A stretch of DNA of 64,000 nt from Lewinella sp. 4G2 (GTDB lineage Bacteria; Bacteroidota; Bacteroidia; Chitinophagales; Saprospiraceae), in the NCBI RefSeq assembly GCF_001625015.1, contig NZ_LVWJ02000014.1, positions 434,001-498,000 on the forward strand, read 5' to 3'. A program made the translations under genes and the position numbers. The first letter of the stretch is position 1. Each line of letters starts with the position of its first letter. The notes under the pieces are model-generated. The model worked only from the letters and a program-made list of their open reading frames with translations, had not been told where the DNA came from and did not search any database. This document shows, piece after piece, positions 18,609 to 25,788 of the stretch.

Positions 18609-18953
18609 TATAGGTTGGCCCCAAAGAAAAACATTGGATAGTACGCAAATTATGAATATAGGGTAATAGGTCTTTCTGAGGAGCATACATCAAATATCTC
18701 CCGCGGCAGTATCATTCTATGAGACCAGACAGTAAATAGTAGTTAATAGCCCTTTCGTGTGGGTAAATTATCGTTCCACATATCGTGTGCATGAATGTAA
18801 CCAATGACAATATCGAATAGAAAAAAAATGGGAACTTTCGATTACAATAGCTACCGTTCCATCCCTCCGTGGCGAACCCTGGAGAAATCATTGCCGGGCA
18901 TTTCCCAACGAAGCCAATCAAAAGGTTCCATCCCCCCAAGCAACCATTTCCCC
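18609..18953. other. Intergenic region, former RHS 5' flank
   Basis: About 345 bases between the IS and the RNase R gene. A frame continuous with the RHS gene runs from 18609 to about 18705 on the minus strand, but it has no signal peptide and no clear start. The AT-rich stretch at 18720-18850 could hold a promoter. No other gene is seen. Confidence 0.4.
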
Positions 18954-21296
18954 CTAACGCCGCTTCCCCCCACGTCCCTTCCTAGGTCCTTTGTTCGCAC
19001 CTGCGGCAGCGCCTGATTTGGAAGACTTTCGGGTTTTAGAACGGGATGGGCGGGTGCTACCGCTACTGTTAGAACGAGGAGTTCGCTTAGCCTTTTGCTC
19101 ATCTTCCCCAGAAGTGCCGTGAATTTCAAGCACGTCCACCAGGGCCATATCGATGCGGCGGCGGTCGAGGTCTACGTCTTCGATGCGGACGCGGAGGGCG
19201 TCGCCCATCTTCAGGCGCTTGCCGGATTTTTTGCCGGTGATGTAGAGTTTGCCGGGGCCGATGTCGTAGGGCTCGTCCATATCGTCGTAGCTGATCATGC
19301 CTTCTACGAAGTTGGCGCTGAGTTCCACGAAGACGCCGAAGTCGGCCAGGCCATTGATGATGCCGTCGAATTCCTCGCCGATGTTATCGAGCATGAACTC
19401 GGTCTGCTTGTACTTGATGGATTCCCGTTCGGCGGTGGTCGCCTTGCGCTCCTGGGCGGAGATGTGCTTGCAAGTTTCCTCGAGTTTCATGGCGTTGGCC
19501 TTGTAGAGGCTGCCCTTTTCGAGGTTCTTATCCAGGATCCGGTGCACCAGCACGTCGGCGTAGCGGCGGATGGGGCTCGTGAAGTGGCTGTAATTATCGA
19601 AGCCCAGCCCGTAGTGGCCGATGTTTTCCGTAGTATAAATGGCCTTGGCCATCGTACGGATCGCAATGGGCGAAAGCATCTTCACCATGGGGTCTTCGGC
19701 GGCTTTGGAGAGCAGGGCGGTGTAGGACTTGGCGATACTTTGCGGCGTGCGCAGGTCCATCTCGTAGCCGAGGGATTCGGCGAAGCGGGCCAGTTCGGTC
19801 ACCTTGTCGATGTCGGGCTCGTCGTGGACGCGGTAGACGAAGGGGATGTTCTCCTTCAGCCGTTCCTCCTTCTTGATGATGTAGGTGGCGACCTCCTTGT
19901 TGGCGAGCAACATGAAGTCCTCGATCAACATATTGGTGTCGATACGCTCCTTGATGTAAACTTCCAGCGGGGTGCCGTCATCCGCCAGGCGGAAGCGGAC
20001 CTCGTTGGTCGCGAAATCGATGGCGCCTTCCTTGAAGCGCTTCTTGCGGAGCACCTTGGAGATCTTGTCGAGCAGGTGGAGCTCCTCGACAAAGTCGCCT
20101 TTATCCGTATCCAGCACTTCCTGGGCCTCCTCGTAGGTGAAGCGGCGGTCGGAGTGGGTGACGGTGCGGCCAAACCAGCGTTTGCGGATCTGGTAGGTCT
20201 TGGGGTCCAGCGTGAAAACGGCCGAGAAGGTCAGTTTGTCCTCGTGGGGGCGGAGGGAACAGAGTTCGTTGGAGATGCGCTCGGGGAGCATCGGGCAAAC
20301 CCGATCGACGAGGTAAACGCTCGTCGTGCGTTCGGCGGCCTCCCGGTCGAGGGCACTGCCGGGCCGGACGTAGTGGCTCACGTCCGCAATGTGGACACCG
20401 ACCTCGATCTGGCCATTCTCCAGGTGTTGGATGGAAAGCGCGTCATCGAAGTCCTTGGCGGTCAGGGGGTCAATCGTGAAGGTGGTCACCTCCCGCATGT
20501 CGCGGCGGATGTTGATCTCCTGGGGGCTGATCTTGGCGGGTAGTGCCTCGCTCTCGGCGATGACGTCATCCGGGAAGGTGATCTGGAAGCCATTGTTGAT
20601 GAGGATGGACTGCATCTCGATCTCGCTGCTGCCTTCCTCGCCGAGGACGGCCGTGAGCGTTCCCGACAACTGGCCGAAGCGGTTGGCTTCCCAGTTATCG
20701 ATGCGGACGACGACTTTCTCGTTCGTCTCCGCCCCGAGGTTCTCGGCGCGGTGGACGGCGACGAGCAGCTTGGTCGTGCTGCCGGGCTGGTCGACCTCGA
20801 CTTCGGCGTACTTAGGGTACTCTTTGTAGGTACCGACGAAGTGAGTGACGCTGCGTTCGAGGACTTCCGTCACTTCTCCCTCCGGCTTGCGGCGGCGGGT
20901 GAGCGTCCAGTAGCGGACCTTCACCTTATCACCATCCTGGGCGTTGCCGAGGCGGCGGCCGGGGACGAAGATGTCCTGGTCGTCACCGTCCACGACGATG
21001 TAAGCATCGCCGGAGCGGGTTTTGTCGACGCGGCCTTCGATGTAGTCCGAGCTGGTTTGTTGCTGGTAATTGCGGGCGATCTGGTACTTGTAGTCGCCGT
21101 TGCTGCGTACAGTCTTTTGCTGTTCGAGTTTCTCCAGTGCGGAGAGGACGGAATCCTGAGAGTTTTTGATCTTCAGTTTCCGGATGAGTTGTTTGGGATT
21201 GTACTGCTTGCGGTCGTTCAGTTTCAGTTCCTTGAGGATTGCGCGTTCCAAATCACGCGCCTTGAGCTTTGCGCCCTTCGTTTTCTTATTAGCCAT
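18954..21296 (-). CDS. rnr: Ribonuclease R
   Basis: 780 residues, 3'-5' exoribonuclease of the RNB/VacB family. An N-terminal winged helix (1-75) precedes cold-shock domains (about 85-230). The RNB catalytic domain starts near FTIDPLTAKDFDDAL (metal-binding Asp cluster), with DRVCPMLPERISNELCSL, YRVHDEPD and FTSPIRRYADVLVHR following. An S1 domain (about 660-735, FDGIINGLADFGVFVEL) and a Lys/Arg/Ser-rich tail (740-780) complete it. It degrades structured RNA in the cytoplasm. The tail contains GAAAGANKGP, encoded by a copy of the dispersed 16-base motif. Apparently monocistronic. Confidence 0.96.
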   Translation of the reverse strand: MANKKTKGAKLKARDLERAILKELKLNDRKQYNPKQLIRKLKIKNSQDSVLSALEKLEQQKTVRSNGDYKYQIARNYQQQTSSDYIEGRVDKTRSGDAYIVVDGDDQDIFVPGRRLGNAQDGDKVKVRYWTLTRRRKPEGEVTEVLERSVTHFVGTYKEYPKYAEVEVDQPGSTTKLLVAVHRAENLGAETNEKVVVRIDNWEANRFGQLSGTLTAVLGEEGSSEIEMQSILINNGFQITFPDDVIAESEALPAKISPQEINIRRDMREVTTFTIDPLTAKDFDDALSIQHLENGQIEVGVHIADVSHYVRPGSALDREAAERTTSVYLVDRVCPMLPERISNELCSLRPHEDKLTFSAVFTLDPKTYQIRKRWFGRTVTHSDRRFTYEEAQEVLDTDKGDFVEELHLLDKISKVLRKKRFKEGAIDFATNEVRFRLADDGTPLEVYIKERIDTNMLIEDFMLLANKEVATYIIKKEERLKENIPFVYRVHDEPDIDKVTELARFAESLGYEMDLRTPQSIAKSYTALLSKAAEDPMVKMLSPIAIRTMAKAIYTTENIGHYGLGFDNYSHFTSPIRRYADVLVHRILDKNLEKGSLYKANAMKLEETCKHISAQERKATTAERESIKYKQTEFMLDNIGEEFDGIINGLADFGVFVELSANFVEGMISYDDMDEPYDIGPGKLYITGKKSGKRLKMGDALRVRIEDVDLDRRRIDMALVDVLEIHGTSGEDEQKAKRTPRSNSSGSTRPSRSKTRKSSKSGAAAGANKGPRKGRGGKRR
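18997..19012 (-). repeat. Dispersed 16-base motif, copy 1 (in rnr)
   Basis: Exact GCGCTGNCGCRGGTGC on the minus strand, sense to rnr, encoding GAAAGA in the basic tail. Homology extends downstream (GAACAAAGGACC). Confidence 0.85.
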
Positions 21297-21466
21297 TAGG
21301 TTGTTATGCTGGGTGTAACCGCGAAAGTGGACGGTAATTCTGTATTCGTCGTCCTAACGTATGCGGGCCGCGGAAGTGCGGACTTTGTCTGGGTTTCAAG
21401 TAATTCTACCGTGCAAACCGATTGAATGGGTGGAAAGTTGCGCGGGAGATCACTATGCCCCCTACC

Positions 21467-22036
21467 CTACTTACGCCAGTCCCACCCGACGACGACCCAT
21501 TCCTGCCCGGTGGGCGCCGTGGCCGTCCGCAGTTCTTGAAAACGCATTCGTTGGTGGACGCGGCGGGAACGGGTGTTATGCTCGTCGATGGAGGTGATGA
21601 GGTAGGGGTAGTGCAAACTGTAGCAGGTGCGCAGGTACTTATACATCCGGTCCACCAGTTTGCGGCCGCGGTATTCCTTATCCACGCAGACCTGCCCCAT
21701 CCCGAGGTAGTTGACGTTCCCGAGTATTTCTCCGTTGAGTTCGGCACCATCCTGTATTTCCCAAACGGCGGTGAGGGTAGGCACCTTATCGGCGAAGTCG
21801 CGCGTCATGGCCAGGGCGTAGCCAACCACGCGGGTACCGTCCTTTGCGATGACGGCGGCCGTAGCGCTGTTCATTTCTTCCAGGACGTCATAGTCGTGCA
21901 CGGCGGTGACGAAACCCTGATCGGTGGCCTCCTCCTCACTGAGGGCCGCCTTCAGGTTGGCCCGTTGCAGGTCAATGATCTGCTTGAGTTCCGTCTTTTT
22001 ACGGGCCAGGGTGATGCGAACGTCTTGCTTGAACAT
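21467..22036 (-). CDS. GNAT-family N-acetyltransferase
   Basis: 189 residues. GNAT fold markers are VVGYALAMTRDF (beta4 region), GQVCVDKEYRGRKLVDRMYKYL (motif A, with the RGRKLV acyl-CoA loop in place of the usual Q/RxxGxG/A), and the C-terminal TSIDEHNTRSRRVHQRMRF segment typical of motif B. It transfers an acetyl group from acetyl-CoA to an unidentified amine. It stands alone, divergent from the kbp-like gene with about 130 bases between them. Confidence 0.82.
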   Translation of the reverse strand: MFKQDVRITLARKKTELKQIIDLQRANLKAALSEEEATDQGFVTAVHDYDVLEEMNSATAAVIAKDGTRVVGYALAMTRDFADKVPTLTAVWEIQDGAELNGEILGNVNYLGMGQVCVDKEYRGRKLVDRMYKYLRTCYSLHYPYLITSIDEHNTRSRRVHQRMRFQELRTATAPTGQEWVVVGWDWRK

Positions 22037-22163
22037 GGGATGAGGGGGTAAAAATTAAAAAGTTGGCCGCGAACAAGGTTCTTCCGTAATCCGCTTGTTA
22101 TAATGGGCCGGCGGAGCAATTCCGTTGCCCGTTATTCTTTCATCAAATAAACCTATTCATTTT

Positions 22164-22613
22164 ATGGGACTCATTTCCTTCCTTAAAGACAAGGGCCGCA
22201 AGATCTTCGGCAAAAAAGAAGAAGAGGTGACCAAAGAGGTCGTCCTCACCAAGACACAGAAGCTCGAGCAGGAGATTGCTCGCCTTGGCCTTAACGTCAA
22301 CGACCTCAAGCTGGAACTCTGCGAGCAGGTCATCGTCACCGGCACGGCGCACGATACGCCCACCGCGGAGCGGGTCATCCTCGCCCTCGGTAACGTCGAA
22401 GGCGTCGGTTCCGTTGACAACCAACTCAACGTAGCCAACCCTACCGTGGAAGCCAAGTACTACACCGTCCAATCCGGAGATAGCCTCTCCAAGATCTCCA
22501 AAGCGATGTACGGCGACCCGATGAAGTACCAGCAGATTTTCGAAGCGAATAAGCCGATGCTGGAGCACCCGGATAAGATTTATCCTGGGCAGAAATTGCG
22601 TATTCCACAGTAG
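22164..22613 (+). CDS. kbp: BON-LysM protein resembling potassium-binding Kbp
   Basis: 149 residues, the same length as E. coli Kbp (YgaU). A short amphipathic start (MGLISFLKDKGRKIFG) leads to a BON domain (about 45-100, with ALGNVEGVGSVDNQLNV) and a C-terminal LysM domain (about 100-148, YYTVQSGDSLSKISKAMYG and YPGQKLRIP). Kbp is a cytoplasmic K+ sensor; no signal peptide is seen here, in agreement. Start ATG at 22164 is preferred over an upstream in-frame ATG because the family begins MGL. The stop TAG is immediately followed by a word-repeat element and a terminator. Confidence 0.85.
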   Translation: MGLISFLKDKGRKIFGKKEEEVTKEVVLTKTQKLEQEIARLGLNVNDLKLELCEQVIVTGTAHDTPTAERVILALGNVEGVGSVDNQLNVANPTVEAKYYTVQSGDSLSKISKAMYGDPMKYQQIFEANKPMLEHPDKIYPGQKLRIPQ

Positions 22614-22690
22614 TTAGTCTTTAGTCTGCAGTCTATAGTCTGTAGTTGCTAGCGTGACACCTCAGACTACAGACTGTAGACTACAGACTA
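22614..22690. repeat. Family A word-palindrome, copy A1
   Basis: The left arm (22614-22648) reiterates words such as TAGTCTGCAG, TAGTCTATAG and TAGTCTGTAG. The right arm (22663-22690) is their complement (CAGACTACAGACTGTAG). It begins directly at the kbp stop codon and can form a long imperfect hairpin. Confidence 0.85.
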
Positions 22691-22691
22691 A

Positions 22692-22735
22692 AAAAAAAAA
22701 ACGGCTTCCCTCAACCGAGAGAAGCCGTTTTTCTA
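22692..22735. terminator. Bidirectional terminator between kbp and transketolase
   Basis: An A tract, an AACGGCTTC / GAAGCCGTT stem and a T tract are symmetrical, so it can stop transcription of both convergent genes. Confidence 0.9.
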
Positions 22736-22752
22736 TGTCCGTACTAGAGGTT

Positions 22753-23718
22753 TTACCCCTTCGCAGCAACCGCACGCTTCGCAGCAGCAACGATATCCTT
22801 GATCCCAAGGCCATACTTATCGAGCAGTTGCTCGGCAGTGCCGGATTCACCGAAGGTATCGTCAGTGGCGACGAATTCCTGGCGGGTCGGGTGATTCATG
22901 GAGAGGCATTCGGAGATGGCGCTACCTAGACCACCGTACTTGTTGTGTTCCTCGCAGGAAACTACGGCACCGGTCTTTTTGGCGGAGGCGATCACGGCTT
23001 CTTCATCCAGAGGCTTGATGGTGTGGATGTTGATCAGGTCCACGCTGATGCCTTCTTTGGCCAGTTCGCGGGCGGCTTCAATGGCGTACCAGACGAGGTG
23101 GCCGGTGGCGAAGATGGAAACGTCGGAGCCCTCGTTCAGGTGAAGGGCTTTACCGATCACGAACTCCTGGTCTTCCGGAATGAAGATGGGCCAACCGGGG
23201 CGGCCGAAGCGGAGGTAAACCGGGCCGTGGTGCTCGGCGATGGCCTGCACGGCGGCTTTGGTCTGGTTGTAATCGCAGGGGTTGATGACCGTCATGCCGG
23301 GCAACATCCGCATCATGCCGATGTCCTCCAGGATCTGGTGGGTTGCCCCATCCTCACCGAGCGTAAGGCCGGCGTGGCTGGCACAGATCTTCACGTTCTT
23401 ATCGCTGTAAGCGATACTCTGGCGGATCTGATCGTAGACGCGGCCGGTAGAGAAGTTAGCGAAGGTCGTCGTCATGGGGATCTTCCCAGCGGTGGCCAGA
23501 CCGGCGGCAACGCCCATCATATTAGCTTCGGAAATACCACACTGCACGAAGCGGTCGGGGTAAGTCGTGATGAAATCTTCGGACTTCATGGAGCCACGAA
23601 GGTCAGCCGTCAGCATGATCACGTTGTCGTGCTTGTCGCCGGCGGCTTTGAGTCCGGCACCGAACCCGTCGCGGGTAGCTTTCTTGCCGGTGGATTGTAG
23701 TTTATCTAGGGATAGCAT
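22753..23718 (-). CDS. tktB: Transketolase, C-terminal subunit
   Basis: 321 residues: the pyrimidine-binding and C-terminal domains of transketolase as a separate polypeptide. Visible are MLTADLRGS, FVQCGISEANMMGVAAGLA with the conserved Glu for thiamine diphosphate, FANFSTGRVYDQIRQSIAY, and the C-terminal LINIHTIKPLDEEAV. Together with the upstream gene it transfers two-carbon ketol units in the pentose phosphate pathway. Split transketolases are common in Bacteroidota and archaea. It follows the N-terminal subunit by 111 bases; that gap contains a word-palindrome hairpin. Confidence 0.93.
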   Translation of the reverse strand: MLSLDKLQSTGKKATRDGFGAGLKAAGDKHDNVIMLTADLRGSMKSEDFITTYPDRFVQCGISEANMMGVAAGLATAGKIPMTTTFANFSTGRVYDQIRQSIAYSDKNVKICASHAGLTLGEDGATHQILEDIGMMRMLPGMTVINPCDYNQTKAAVQAIAEHHGPVYLRFGRPGWPIFIPEDQEFVIGKALHLNEGSDVSIFATGHLVWYAIEAARELAKEGISVDLINIHTIKPLDEEAVIASAKKTGAVVSCEEHNKYGGLGSAISECLSMNHPTRQEFVATDDTFGESGTAEQLLDKYGLGIKDIVAAAKRAVAAKG

Positions 23719-23768
23719 TTGCTATGGTTGTTATTGTTATTGAATGGCTTTCGCCGATTTTTGGGGAT

Positions 23769-23823
23769 ACAGTCTGCAGTCTGTAGTCGCAGTGTCACTA
23801 TAGACTATAGACTACAGACTAGT
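23769..23823. repeat. Family A word-palindrome, copy A2, between transketolase genes
   Basis: The left arm has AGTCTGCAGTCTGTAGTC, the right arm ACTATAGACTATAGACTAC. It ends seven bases before the stop-codon end of the N-subunit gene, inside what must be one operon. Confidence 0.85.
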
Positions 23824-23829
23824 AACTGA

Positions 23830-24675
23830 TCACGCCGGAAAATCCCCCAACGTCTCCTCCAGCTGGTTCAGCGCCGTCTCGGTCTGTTCCGCGTTCGGCG
23901 CCTTACCGTGCCACTTGTGGGTACCGACCATGAAGTCGACGCCCTGGCCCATTTCGGTTTTCATGACGATACAGCAGGGCTTGCCGTTGCGCATCTCCTG
24001 TACTTCCTTGAGTACCCGGACAGTTTCCTCCATGTTGTTGCCATCCATGTGGTGGATGTTCCAGCCGAAGGCCTCGTACTTATCGGCGAAGTTGCCGAGC
24101 TTAAGTACTTCCTCCGTGGGGCCGTCGATCTGCTGGCCGTTGTCATCGATGATGAGCACGAGGTTGTCCAATTTGTTGTGGGGAGCGAACAGGGCCGCTT
24201 CCCAAATTTGTCCTTCTTGCTGCTCACCGTCGCCGGTCAGTACGAAGACCGTCCGGTCGTCGCCGTTCATTTTTTTGGCTAAGGCCATACCGCACGCAAC
24301 GCTGACGCCCTGTCCGAGGGAACCGGAAGCAATACGGACGCCGGGCAGACCCTCGTGGGTAGTTGGGTGGCCCTGCACGCGAGAATTGATCTGGCGGAAG
24401 GTAGCCAGTTCCTCTACGGGGAAGTAACCAGCACGGGCCAGTACGCTGTAGAAGACGGGGCTGATGTGGCCGTTGGAGAGGAAGAATACGTCTTCCCCCT
24501 TCGCCTCCATATTAAATGAGGTATCGTGCTTCATTACCTCAAAGTAAAGTGCGGTCAACAGATCGGCGTTGCCGAGGGAGCCGCCGGGGTGGCCACTTTG
24601 GCAGAGCGAGACCTGCCGGATAATATCGCGCCGAACCTGGCTGGCGATGGATTCAAGTTTCTGGATGTCTGGCAT
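23830..24675 (-). CDS. tktA: Transketolase, N-terminal subunit
   Basis: 281 residues: the thiamine-diphosphate-binding domain. It shows SGHPGGSLGNADLLTALYF near the N-terminus (His contacting the cofactor), GSLGQGVSVACGMALAKK, the pyrophosphate/Mg motif starting GDGEQQEGQIWEAA, and LIIDDNGQQIDGPT. The catalytic partner domain is in the next gene downstream, so the active site forms between two proteins. First gene of the pair; about 160 bases upstream hold its probable promoter. Length and motif order fit the split family. Confidence 0.94.
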   Translation of the reverse strand: MPDIQKLESIASQVRRDIIRQVSLCQSGHPGGSLGNADLLTALYFEVMKHDTSFNMEAKGEDVFFLSNGHISPVFYSVLARAGYFPVEELATFRQINSRVQGHPTTHEGLPGVRIASGSLGQGVSVACGMALAKKMNGDDRTVFVLTGDGEQQEGQIWEAALFAPHNKLDNLVLIIDDNGQQIDGPTEEVLKLGNFADKYEAFGWNIHHMDGNNMEETVRVLKEVQEMRNGKPCCIVMKTEMGQGVDFMVGTHKWHGKAPNAEQTETALNQLEETLGDFPA

Positions 24676-24846
24676 AAATAGTGTGGTTTGGATAGCCCGT
24701 AAGCTGAGGGCTGGGTTCTCAAGATTAATCCTTAGGCAAGATACGGGTTAATTAGTTTAATTGTGAAACTAAGTCCGCTTTTCCGCTTGCCGTAGCTGCA
24801 TTCTAACGGGTGGTGGTGCACTTTGTGCGAAGGGGCGGTGGGAGAT

Positions 24847-25024
24847 GTTTTCGACAAGGGGTTAAAGGAGACAAAGGGGGAAAGGAGGGATGCGCTGCGC
24901 GCAACTAGGGGTTTGTTTCGCAAAGAAGATTAAGGGGGAAGAGACGACTGAGACGAGCAGCACTGGTCTGGCGGAGCCACATCCCCTTATCCTTCTTATC
25001 CTCCCTTGCCTTCTTGTAGAAAAC
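24847..25024. repeat. Family H purine/pyrimidine hairpin repeat, copy H1
   Basis: Ends are GTTTTCGACAAG (24847-24858) and its near-complement CTTGTAGAAAAC (25013-25024). The left half is purine-rich (AAAGGAGACAAAGGGGGAAA), the right half pyrimidine-rich. It contains TTTCGCAAAGAAG, shared with copies near 43.1 kb. Confidence 0.75.
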
Positions 25025-25045
25025 ACCCTCCTCCCAAAACGAACA

Positions 25046-25075
25046 GTGGCCCACCTTCCAAAGAAGATGAGCCAC
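25046..25075 (-). terminator. Hairpin terminator after HU gene
   Basis: On the minus strand GTGGCTCA pairs with TGGGCCAC around an inner TCTTC / GGAAG stem, followed after six bases by TTTT. It sits about 30 bases past the HU stop. Confidence 0.65.
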
Positions 25076-25101
25076 CGTAGCTTTCGATCGTGCGATCAAC
25101 C

Positions 25102-25374
25102 TTAGTTCAGGCTATCGCTCAGTTTCTTGCCGGGCTTGAACTTGGCAACCGTCTTGGCGGCGATGCGAATCGTCTCACCAGTACGTGGGTTGCGGCCGTC
25201 GCGCGCGGGGCGCTCGTTGGCAGAGAAGGTACCGAAACCTACGAGGCTTACGCTGTCGCCAGATTTCAGTGCATCCTGGATGCTTTCGAGGGTAGCGGCC
25301 AGTGCTGATTCAGCCTGGCTCTGCGTGATGTCTGCTTTTTCGGCAATGGATGCCACGAGTTCTCCTTTGTTCAT
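25102..25374 (-). CDS. hup: HU family DNA-binding protein
   Basis: 90 residues, the canonical HU/IHF length. MNKGELVASIAEKADITQSQAESAL forms the N-terminal helices, VSLVGFGTFS the saddle, and NPRTGETIRI with AAKTVAKFKPGKKL the DNA-gripping arms, including the intercalating proline (NPRTG). It bends and compacts DNA in the nucleoid. Followed by its own hairpin terminator, so monocistronic. Confidence 0.96.
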   Translation of the reverse strand: MNKGELVASIAEKADITQSQAESALAATLESIQDALKSGDSVSLVGFGTFSANERPARDGRNPRTGETIRIAAKTVAKFKPGKKLSDSLN

Positions 25375-25539
25375 AGTAGTAGAATTTTAAGGGGGATGGA
25401 TTAAAAATGTCTAGCAAATATTGACGTTGGAGCGTGAACCCACAACAATTCTTGCTAAAAATGTGATTTTTGAACGTTTTTTAGGTCAAAACACCGGTTT
25501 CTACCGTTGTTTAGCCATCAATAACAGTCACTACAACGC

Positions 25540-25719
25540 ATGAGAGCTAAGCGTGTTTACCTCCTGAGCCTTTTGTTTATCGCGCTTTCCTGCCTTTTCG
25601 TGAGCAGCTGCAGCCGTAAATCCGGGTGCCCCGCCGTCGATAAGATCAACAACAAAAAGGTCAAAAAGAAAAACAACACCAATCTCTTCGATAAGAAGAC
25701 GAGACGGAAGATGGGGTAA
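25540..25719 (+). CDS. Small putative lipoprotein
   Basis: 59 residues. A hydrophobic signal (VYLLSLLFIALSCLF) ends in a lipobox-like VSSC at residues 21-24, followed by SRKSGCPAVDK and a very basic tail with KKVKKKNN and KKTRRKMG. It would be a short lipid-anchored peptide with a positively charged periplasmic tail. Function unknown. It is divergent from HU with a 165-base spacer. A word-palindrome element begins at its stop codon. Short, but start, lipobox and composition look real. Confidence 0.65.
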   Translation: MRAKRVYLLSLLFIALSCLFVSSCSRKSGCPAVDKINNKKVKKKNNTNLFDKKTRRKMG

Positions 25720-25720
25720 A

Positions 25721-25784
25721 CAGTCTGTAGTCTACAGTCTGTAGTCTATAGCGCTGCAGACTGTAGACTACGGACTATAGACTT
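25721..25784. repeat. Family A word-palindrome, copy A3
   Basis: CAGTCTGTAGTCTACAGTC words in the left arm, GCAGACTGTAGACTACGG in the right, around a GCGC centre. It fills the whole gap between two convergent genes (stop to stop), where a shared terminator is expected. Confidence 0.88.
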
Positions 25785-25788
25785 CCCC

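Noticed and set aside
19095..20543. 482-codon plus-strand frame opposite RNase R
   Set aside because: Antisense shadow; RNase R on the other strand has every catalytic motif.
22614..25784. Family A arrays as a CRISPR array
   Set aside because: The words are contiguous 9-12 base iterations forming palindromes; there are no constant-length spacers and no cas genes.
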